Assembly (NCBI GenBank): GCA_937923795.1
Contig: CALDWI010000048.1
Span: 1 to 8,610 of the forward strand
Direction of reading: 5' to 3'
Source: an uncultured Collinsella sp.
GTDB lineage: Bacteria > Actinomycetota > Coriobacteriia > Coriobacteriales > Coriobacteriaceae
Length of the DNA: 8,610 nt
A program made the translations under genes and the position numbers. This document shows positions 1-4,376 of this stretch, in pieces. How positions within the stretch are numbered: the first letter of the stretch is position 1; every line of letters starts with the position of its first letter. The notes beneath the pieces were generated by a model. The model was not told where the DNA came from and ran no database searches. It saw only the letters and a program-made list of their open reading frames with translations.

Positions 1-9
1 AGTTCCGCA

Positions 10-46
10 CGCAAAGAAGGCCACTTAATGTGGCCTTCGTCTTGCG
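10..46 (+). terminator. Terminator-like hairpin of an upstream gene
   Basis: A perfect 9-bp stem (16-24 pairing with 30-38) closes a 5-base loop, TTAAT. A further 5 bp (10-14 with 42-46) extends it across a small internal loop. No clean T-run follows, only scattered Ts, so it could be an inefficient intrinsic terminator or an RNA processing hairpin. It probably belongs to a gene ending left of the window, because no coding frame is convincing here. Confidence 0.5.
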
Positions 47-124
47 CAGGACTGTCCGAGCAGCAAACCAAAACCATCTCGCCAGCCCAGCGACCACCCC
101 TCCCAAAGATTTTCAAAAAAGTTG

Positions 125-154
125 TTGACGCGCGCGTAGCGACTCGTCTAATAT
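125..154 (+). promoter_or_regulatory. Promoter of the tRNA-Ile/Ala/Ile unit
   Basis: A -35 box TTGACG (125-130) and a -10 box TAATAT (149-154) are separated by 18 bases. The -10 lies 14 bases before the first base of the mature tRNA, which suits a short 5' leader removed by RNase P. The spacer is GC-rich (CGCGCGTAGC at 131-140). This is the only good promoter ahead of the three tRNAs. Confidence 0.75.
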
Positions 155-168
155 ATCCCTTGCGCGAT

Positions 169-245
169 GGACCTGTAGCTCAGTTGGTTAGAGCGTCCGG
201 CTGATAACCGGGAGGTCACAAGTTCGAATCTTGTCAGGTCCACCA
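169..245 (+). tRNA. tRNA-Ile (GAT), first copy
   Basis: The 77-base cloverleaf is complete. Acceptor arms GGACCTG (169-175) and CAGGTCC (235-241) pair fully, the D-arm is GCTC/GAGC, and the anticodon loop CTGATAA (201-207) carries anticodon GAT at 203-205. The T-arm contains TTCGAATC, the discriminator is A242, and CCA (243-245) is encoded in the DNA. It reads the isoleucine codons AUC and AUU. It is the first gene after the promoter and is identical to the copy at 393-469. Confidence 0.97.
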
Positions 246-256
246 CTTTCTTTCGC

Positions 257-301
257 AATAAACACCCCAGCGAGAGCCGAGTCGCCGCTGGGGTGTTTAT
301 T
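257..301 (+). terminator. 16-bp perfect hairpin inside the tRNA unit
   Basis: Bases 257-272 are perfectly complementary to 286-301, with a 13-base loop. The outer part is A/T-rich (AATAAACA with TGTTTATT) and the inner part is CCCCAGCG with CGCTGGGG. The right arm is U-rich near its end, so it resembles an intrinsic, possibly bidirectional, terminator. It ends only 11 bases before tRNA-Ala, leaving no room for another promoter. Transcription must therefore pass it to make the downstream tRNAs, and it may act as a partial attenuator or a double-stranded RNA processing site. Confidence 0.6.
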
Positions 302-312
302 ACTGTCTCCGT

Positions 313-388
313 GGGGGTTTAGCTCAGCTGGGAGAGCGCGGGCTTTGCAAGCCTGAGGTCAGGGGTTCGATCCCCCTAACCTCCACCA
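313..388 (+). tRNA. tRNA-Ala (TGC)
   Basis: The 76-base cloverleaf is complete. Acceptor GGGGGTT (313-319) pairs with AACCTCC (378-384) with one G-T wobble, and the anticodon stem CGGGC/GCCTG encloses loop TTTGCAA with anticodon TGC at 346-348. The T-loop is TTCGATC, the discriminator is A385, and CCA (386-388) is encoded. It reads GCN alanine codons, mainly GCA and GCG. Only four bases separate it from the next tRNA, so the two are co-transcribed. Confidence 0.97.
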
Positions 389-389
389 T

Positions 390-469
390 GATGGACCTGT
401 AGCTCAGTTGGTTAGAGCGTCCGGCTGATAACCGGGAGGTCACAAGTTCGAATCTTGTCAGGTCCACCA
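390..469 (+). repeat. 80-bp exact repeat of 166-245
   Basis: Bases 390-469 duplicate 166-245 exactly. The identity covers the whole tRNA-Ile plus three bases (GAT) upstream and stops immediately after CCA on the right. The copies are in direct orientation, 224 bases apart start to start. This points to a local duplication of the tRNA unit, or to copies kept identical by gene conversion. Confidence 0.95.
393..469 (+). tRNA. tRNA-Ile (GAT), second copy
   Basis: This gene is base-for-base identical to the tRNA at 169-245, with anticodon GAT in loop CTGATAA and an encoded CCA (467-469). It is the last gene of the tRNA transcript and is followed within 15 bases by an intrinsic terminator. It doubles the dosage of the isoleucine AUC/AUU decoder, the less degenerate partner in the usual Ile-Ala pair. 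Confidence 0.97.
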
Positions 470-483
470 TCAAAACTGTGAAG

Positions 484-513
484 AGCCCTGGGGCATTGCC
501 TCGGGGCTTTTTT
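484..513 (+). terminator. Intrinsic terminator of the tRNA unit
   Basis: AGCCCTGGGGC (484-494) folds on GCCTCGGGGCT (498-508) with a 3-base loop, ATT, and two G-T wobbles. Six Ts follow at 508-513. This is a classic rho-independent terminator and closes the tRNA transcript. Confidence 0.88.
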
Positions 514-541
514 CTTGTCTGCGATAAATCTCATTTTGGTT

Positions 542-571
542 TTGTGTGCTGTGCGAAAGTTTGGGTAGTAT
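542..571 (+). promoter_or_regulatory. Possible promoter of the DUF151 operon
   Basis: A -10-like TAGTAT (566-571) sits 18 bases after a weak -35-like TTGTGT (542-547); TATAGC (569-574) is an overlapping alternative -10. The region is more AT-rich than its surroundings. A promoter is expected because the tRNA terminator ends just upstream. The predicted leader would carry a small GC hairpin (583-587 with 593-597). The match to consensus is poor, so the exact boxes are uncertain. Confidence 0.35.
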
Positions 572-616
572 AGCTATTCAATGCGGCGGACTGCCGCGTG
601 TTAACCGCTACGTACC

Positions 617-621
617 GGAGG
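617..621 (+). promoter_or_regulatory. Ribosome binding site fixing the DUF151 start
   Basis: GGAGG ends six bases before the ATG at 628. This favours that start over the in-frame ATG at 598, which has no purine-rich site. It also leaves a protein that begins as the DUF151 family does, directly with a beta strand. Confidence 0.8.
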
Positions 622-627
622 TGTTCC

Positions 628-1128
628 ATGGTTCGTGTCGACATAGAGACCATCGTCATGGCCGCCGGTCCCGTGCCATCGCTTATCGTGCTTCGCGAGC
701 GCTGCAGCAAATCGGACTCTCCCGCGCCACTGCGTTCCCTTTCCATTCAGACTGGTTCGTTTGAAGCTGCTGCCATCAGCCGCGGCATCGATAGCGGTCG
801 CGCCGAGCGCCCGATTACCCATGACCTGTTGCTCGATACTGTTGGTGCCCTGGGTGCCAAGCTCGAACGCATCGAAATCGTTCGCGCCGAGCCGCCCGTG
901 TTTTACGCGACGGTTGTCGTGTTGGCCGATGGCAACGAGCATAAGATCGATGCGCGTCCGAGCGACGCCATCGCCCTCGCCGTACGCAGTAATGCCCCCA
1001 TGTTCGTTGAAGACGACATCATGAATCGCCTGGGCACCGTTTCTGCCCATGCCGAGGAAGTCGACGACGAGCAAGAGTTCGAGAAGTTCGACGAGTTCGT
1101 TCATACGCTCTCCCCCGATGACTTCTAA
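628..1128 (+). CDS. DUF151 / bifunctional nuclease domain protein
   Basis: The 166-residue protein belongs to the DUF151 (BFN) family of small cytoplasmic proteins. Some plant members have DNase and RNase activity, and a Thermotoga member has been structurally characterised; the role in most bacteria is unclear. Family landmarks are visible: SIQTGSFEAAAI (39-50) in the place of the usual 'IWIGPFEAEAI', RPITHDLL (61-68), VFYATVVV (91-98), and the strongest signature, IDARPSDAIALAVR (107-120), followed by APMFVEDDI. The last 25 residues are acidic (HAEEVDDEQEFEKFDEF), also common in the family. The insert around 26-36 (CSKSDSPAPLR) is less typical. There is no signal peptide. The stop codon abuts the next gene, so it heads a three-gene operon. 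Family assignment is firm; molecular function is not. Confidence 0.9.
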   Translation: MVRVDIETIVMAAGPVPSLIVLRERCSKSDSPAPLRSLSIQTGSFEAAAISRGIDSGRAERPITHDLLLDTVGALGAKLERIEIVRAEPPVFYATVVVLADGNEHKIDARPSDAIALAVRSNAPMFVEDDIMNRLGTVSAHAEEVDDEQEFEKFDEFVHTLSPDDF

Positions 1129-1518
1129 ATGCGGGGCGTCCAGGCTGCGGAGCGTTCGCTGATGGCCGGCGGTATGTCGGCTGAGGCGGCGACCATTGCG
1201 CGCGAGGCCCAGATGCGCTCGGAGGCTTCTGAGGCGGCTCGCATTGCCTATGTGACGCAGGCCCGCACGCTTCGCGAACGCCGCGGCTCGTTTATCAAGA
1301 TGGTTGTCGTCTCCGCCCTTGTCGCGGCAATCTGTTCGCGCCTTCGTGGTACAGTTGGTGCGCTTGGGTTTTCGATCTCTACGGGCCTTATGATCTGGGG
1401 CGTGGTCGATGCGGTCATGCTGACCAGTCAGATCAAGGTGCTCGACAAGCGCGCGATGGATATGATGCGCGCCCGCGACGCTGCCGCTAAGATCGCTGCT
1501 GAGGCACAAGAACTGTAA
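1129..1518 (+). CDS. Small two-helix membrane protein, unknown function
   Basis: I do not recognise a family. The 129-residue reading begins at an ATG directly after the TAA of the DUF151 gene with no ribosome binding site, so this start would rely on re-initiation. An in-frame ATG at 1162 with GGAG (1149-1152) nine bases upstream is a reasonable alternative and gives 118 residues. The first ~57 residues are Ala-, Glu- and Arg-rich and probably helical. Two hydrophobic segments follow at about 57-71 (VVVSALVAAI core) and 75-98 (GFSISTGLMIWGVVDAVML), separated by a short Arg-containing turn. The tail (103-129) is a charged Ala-rich helix. This predicts a hairpin inner-membrane protein with both ends on the same side. 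The codon bias is GC-rich like its neighbours, which supports a real gene. Confidence 0.72.
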   Translation: MRGVQAAERSLMAGGMSAEAATIAREAQMRSEASEAARIAYVTQARTLRERRGSFIKMVVVSALVAAICSRLRGTVGALGFSISTGLMIWGVVDAVMLTSQIKVLDKRAMDMMRARDAAAKIAAEAQEL

Positions 1519-1548
1519 CGACGCCAGACTCGATGGGAAGGTCTAAAG

Positions 1549-1998
1549 ATGGCACAGGATATGCAGGACGCCGGTAACGTCTCCGCCGAGCTCGACGCCA
1601 TGGTGTGCGATCTGATCGGCGCGTTCTTGGACGACCTTGCCGCCGGTGAAAACCCTGGCGTGGTCGTGGCAATTGAGGACGCCGCTTCCAACCGTTATCT
1701 GGCGGCGCTCGACGAGGACGGCGAAGAGGCGTGCCTCGAGGCGGCCACCAACTTTATCTCCGAGCACAAGATGGGTCTTAAGGACGAGGGCCTGGGCCGT
1801 ATCGCTCGCTATGCCATCGGCTACACCGGCTGCGTCGAGATTGACGGCGGCTATCACGATGCTCTGCTCGTGAGCTTCTTCGAAACCACGCTCGAGAGCG
1901 GTTTTTCGGCATATGTGCTGTATGAGGGCATGGGCGCCGGCGATGGTTTTATGTGGAGCGACCCTGAACCTGCAGGTGAGGAAACCCCTCTCATCTAA
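1549..1998 (+). CDS. Acidic cytoplasmic protein, unknown function
   Basis: The protein has 149 residues and no family I can name. It follows the membrane protein gene by 30 bases and has a good ribosome binding site (GGGAAGG at 1535-1541, seven bases before ATG), so it is probably the third gene of the DUF151 operon. It is strongly acidic with no signal peptide or membrane segment. The N-terminal half looks helical (residues 12-31, then 57-72). The middle carries alternating hydrophobic stretches that look like beta strands (GVVVAIED at 37-44; CVEIDGGYHDALLVSFFET at 95-113). The C-terminus is Gly- and acid-rich (GMGAGDGFMWSDPE). Location just upstream of typA hints at a conserved housekeeping neighbourhood but does not give a function. 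Confidence 0.75.
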   Translation: MAQDMQDAGNVSAELDAMVCDLIGAFLDDLAAGENPGVVVAIEDAASNRYLAALDEDGEEACLEAATNFISEHKMGLKDEGLGRIARYAIGYTGCVEIDGGYHDALLVSFFETTLESGFSAYVLYEGMGAGDGFMWSDPEPAGEETPLI

Positions 1999-2088
1999 AA
2001 TCGCTAAAATAAACGAGTTTTCGGTAAAAGGCTCAATATTCCCGCCGAGCGTTGCATTGCTGGGTGGGTCGCATACGCGTGCCGGTTG

Positions 2089-2110
2089 TATATAGATAGA
2101 AGATAGGGGA
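2089..2110 (+). promoter_or_regulatory. Possible typA promoter -10 and ribosome binding site
   Basis: The 117-base gap upstream of typA contains TATATA (2089-2094) preceded by GGTTG, a plausible -10 without a convincing -35, so the promoter call is weak. The strong ribosome binding site AGGGGA (2105-2110) ends five bases before ATG 2116 and fixes that start. If the -10 is right, the leader is only about 15 nt. A loose hairpin around 2015-2034 upstream is too weak to call a terminator for the preceding operon, so some read-through into typA is possible. Confidence 0.4.
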
Positions 2111-2115
2111 ACTAC

Positions 2116-3954
2116 ATGCGCGTAGACAATCTGAGGAACATCGCCATCATCGCTCACGTCGACCACGGCAAGACGACGATGGTCGACAAGCTCCTGCGTG
2201 CCACGGACGCCTTCCGTGCCAACCAGCAGGTCGAGGACCGCGTCCTGGATTCCAACGACCAGGAGCGCGAGCGCGGCATTACGATTCTCGCCAAGAACAT
2301 CTCTATCGAGTACAAGGACGTCAAGATCAACGTCATCGACACCCCGGGCCACGCCGACTTTGGCGGCGAGGTCGAGCGCGTGCTGCGTATGGCCGACGGC
2401 GCCCTGCTGCTGGTCGACGCCTTTGAGGGCCCCATGCCCCAGACCCGCTTCGTGCTGCGTCACGCTATCGACACCGGCCTTAAGATCATGATCGTCATCA
2501 ACAAGATCGACCGTCCGGGCGCCAACCCCGAGAAGGCCTACAACGACTGCCTGGACCTCATGGCCGACCTGGGCGCCACCGACGACCAGCTTGAGTTCGC
2601 CATGGAGCACGTGGTCTACGCCAGCGCCATGAACGGCTTTGCCCGTCTTGACCCTAACGACGGCAACATGGACATGTACCCGCTGCTCGATATGATTATC
2701 GACGACATGCCCGCGCCCGAGGTTGACGAGAACGCCCCGCTGGCCATGCAGTGCGTGACCATCGACCACTCCAACTTCGTCGGCCGCATCGGTATCGGCC
2801 GCGTGTACTCTGGCGCCATCCACCAGGGCGACCAGATCCTGGTTGTCAAGAACGACGGCTCCAGCGCTACCGCCACCGTCAAGCAGCTCTTTACCTTCGA
2901 CTACCTGGGCCGTACCGAGTGCCAGGAAGTCGGCGCCGGCGACATCGCCGCTGTCGTGGGTATCGACCGCACCGATATCGGCGATGTCTACACCGATCCC
3001 GAGAACCCTGTCGAGCTCGAGCCCATCGAGATCGACCCGCCGACCCTGTCCATCGTCTTTGAGGCTTCGACCTCCCCGCTTGTCGGCCGCGACGGCGACA
3101 TCGTGGGCGCCCGTCAGCTCAAGGAGCGCCTGTTCAACGAGGCCGAGAACAACGTGACCATGAAGATCGAGGAACTCGAGGACAAGAGCGGCGTCGAGGT
3201 CTCGGGCCGCGGCATTCTGCACCTGTCCGTTCTGATGGAGTCCATGCGCCGCGAGGGCTTTGAGTTCCAGGTCGGCCGTCCCCGCGTTCTGTTTAAGAAG
3301 GACGAGAACGGCAACAAGATGGAGCCCGTCGAGCAGGCCGTCGTCGAGTGCCCGGACGAGTACTCGGGCAAGGTCGTTGAGGTCTTCGGCACCTCCGGCG
3401 GCATCATGACGAGCATGGATACCTCGGGCATCGTGACGCACCTCGAGTTTAAGATTCCGACCCGCGGCATCATGGGTCTTAAGAACCGCATCATGAACGT
3501 CACCCACGGCGAGGGCGTGTTCTACCACACCTTCCTGGAGTACGGCCCCTATGCCGGCGAGATCGGCAACCGCCAGAACGGCGCAATGATCTCTATGACC
3601 ACCGAGAAGGCCGTTGCCTATGCCCTGGGTACGCTGCAGGAGCGCGGTCAGCTGTTTGTTGAGCCAGGCACCGAGTGCTACGAGGGCATGATCGTGGGCG
3701 AGCGCAGCAAGGCTGGCGACATGGTCGTCAATATCGCCCGTACCAAGAACCTGGGCAACCAGCGCTCCTCGACCTCCGATATCTCCGTTCAGCTGGTGCC
3801 GCCCCGCACCTTCTCGCTGGAGGAGGCGCTGGAGTACATCGCCGACGACGAGCTGGTCGAGATCACTCCCAAGAACATCCGCCTGCGCAAGCGTCTGCTC
3901 AACGCCACCGACCGCAAGAAGGCTGCCGTTCGCGCCGGCCAGGTCAACAAATAA
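2116..3954 (+). CDS. typA: Translational GTPase TypA/BipA
   Basis: TypA is a ribosome-binding GTPase of the EF-G/LepA superfamily. It is involved in ribosome assembly and translation under cold and other stress, and is cytoplasmic and ribosome-bound. All G motifs are intact: AHVDHGKT (13-20), RGIT (53-56), DTPGH (75-79) and NKID (129-132), with SA (170-171) as the likely G5. A beta-barrel domain II (about 205-300) and EF-G-like domains III and V follow, marked by GRGILHLSVLMESMRREGFE (365-384). The BipA-specific C-terminal domain starts near 480, with GEIGNRQNGA (481-490), GTECYEGMIVGE (518-529) and the closing TPKNIRLRKRLL (584-595). At 612 residues it matches the family's usual ~610 and looks full-length and functional. 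The start is supported by AGGGGA five bases upstream. It appears monocistronic, with a strong terminator 27 bases after the stop. Confidence 0.98.
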   Translation: MRVDNLRNIAIIAHVDHGKTTMVDKLLRATDAFRANQQVEDRVLDSNDQERERGITILAKNISIEYKDVKINVIDTPGHADFGGEVERVLRMADGALLLVDAFEGPMPQTRFVLRHAIDTGLKIMIVINKIDRPGANPEKAYNDCLDLMADLGATDDQLEFAMEHVVYASAMNGFARLDPNDGNMDMYPLLDMIIDDMPAPEVDENAPLAMQCVTIDHSNFVGRIGIGRVYSGAIHQGDQILVVKNDGSSATATVKQLFTFDYLGRTECQEVGAGDIAAVVGIDRTDIGDVYTDPENPVELEPIEIDPPTLSIVFEASTSPLVGRDGDIVGARQLKERLFNEAENNVTMKIEELEDKSGVEVSGRGILHLSVLMESMRREGFEFQVGRPRVLFKKDENGNKMEPVEQAVVECPDEYSGKVVEVFGTSGGIMTSMDTSGIVTHLEFKIPTRGIMGLKNRIMNVTHGEGVFYHTFLEYGPYAGEIGNRQNGAMISMTTEKAVAYALGTLQERGQLFVEPGTECYEGMIVGERSKAGDMVVNIARTKNLGNQRSSTSDISVQLVPPRTFSLEEALEYIADDELVEITPKNIRLRKRLLNATDRKKAAVRAGQVNK

Positions 3955-3981
3955 GCGCTGGGCTTTATAGCGACTAACAAG

Positions 3982-4016
3982 AAAGGGCGTCGACCATCGC
4001 GGTCGGCGCCCTTTTT
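3982..4016 (+). terminator. Intrinsic terminator of typA
   Basis: Bases 3982-3995 pair with 4001-4014 around a 5-base loop, ATCGC. The stem is 14 bp with one G-T wobble, and the T-run is 4012-4016. The A-run on the left arm would make it act weakly on minus-strand transcripts as well. It separates the housekeeping block from the pilus operon. Confidence 0.93.
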
Positions 4017-4148
4017 GTGCAGTGGACAGGTTCGTTTGCACCACAGCTGGGGCGGTTATCCCTCCGAGCGGCTTTCCGGTCAAAGTTAAGTTGTTTAAAC
4101 ATATACATAATTCTACAGAATATAACTGCTTTAATGCAAACCCGTTAA

Positions 4149-4193
4149 CAGGTAAATACCAACTGGTATTAAATTAAAAGACCTCTTTACCTG
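4149..4193. repeat. Overlapping inverted repeats, operator-like
   Basis: An outer pair, CAGGTAAA (4149-4156) and TTTACCTG (4186-4193), is a perfect 8-base inverted repeat. It encloses and slightly overlaps an inner one, AATACCA-AC-TGGTATT (4155-4170). The half-site ACTGGTAT (4162-4169) recurs as a direct repeat at 4205-4212, exactly 43 bases on, about four helical turns, where it falls in the promoter spacer. Such symmetry just upstream of and within a promoter is typical of transcription-factor sites; the regulator is unknown. Confidence 0.55.
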
Positions 4194-4196
4194 CGG

Positions 4197-4224
4197 TTTA
4201 CATGACTGGTATCTATATTATATT
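4197..4224 (+). promoter_or_regulatory. Promoter of the pilus operon
   Basis: The -35 box TTTACA (4197-4202) and -10 box TATATT (4219-4224) are separated by 16 bases; TATTTT (4221-4226) is an alternative -10 with 18-base spacing. It is the best promoter in the gap. A start near 4231 gives a leader of roughly 145 nt ending in the ribosome binding site AGGGGA (4366-4371), five bases before ATG 4377. A copy of the ACTGGTAT element lies in its spacer (4205-4212), so a bound regulator could block polymerase. Confidence 0.65.
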
Positions 4225-4376
4225 TTATGCATTGTGGCATAGACGAACCGTCTTAGAAGTTGCTCCCCAATGGGTTCTTGCAATGCGCTAGGCAGGTTCA
4301 TGTTGATGTTGGGGTTTGTGTTCGATCCGACGATTCGCCGTATTCCACACTGTGTTGTAGGAATTAGGGGACAACT

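Larger units (their letters stand above)
4017..4376 (+). other. 360-bp AT-rich regulatory gap before the pilus operon
   Basis: No credible gene lies here. GC by hand count is 14/60 at 4081-4140, 22/60 at 4141-4200 and 21/60 at 4201-4260, against 35/60 in a typical typA line. It contains the palindrome TGTTTAAACA (4092-4101), the short inverted repeat ATTCT-AC-AGAAT (4110-4121), the overlapping inverted repeats and promoter listed separately, and the transcribed leader. The leader holds small hairpins (AGACG 4241-4245 with CGTCT 4249-4253) and a possible long-range pairing of GCATTG (4229-4234) with CAATGC (4281-4286). No transposase, integrase or target-site duplication is visible. Confidence 0.7.

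Noticed and set aside
598..627. A longer N-terminus for the DUF151 protein starting at ATG 598
   Set aside because: There is no ribosome binding site before 598, while GGAGG precedes ATG 628 at ideal distance and the family begins close to that point.
601..1509. A minus-strand open frame of 302 codons opposite the DUF151 and membrane protein genes
   Set aside because: It mirrors two + strand genes with better start signals, one of which is a known family. Its translation is Arg/His/Asp-rich and has no motif.
2015..2034. A terminator between the unknown acidic protein gene and typA
   Set aside because: The stem is a few A-T pairs with a bulge (GAG/CTC plus TTTT/AAAA) and no T-run follows, so it is too weak to call.
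1543..4083. A minus-strand open frame of 846 codons opposite typA and the gene before it
   Set aside because: typA is an unmistakable full-length gene on the + strand, and GC-rich codon use in one strand commonly leaves an open frame opposite. The minus-strand translation is a low-complexity Val/Leu/Asp/His mixture with no recognisable domain.
4149..4193. An invertible (phase-variable) promoter bounded by the CAGGTAAA/TTTACCTG repeats
   Set aside because: The repeats are only 8 bases long and enclose 29 bases that contain neither promoter box, and no recombinase gene is in view. An operator is a simpler reading.
4017..4376. An insertion sequence or remnant between typA and the pilus operon
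   Set aside because: No transposase fragment, terminal inverted repeats at sensible distances or target-site duplication was found.
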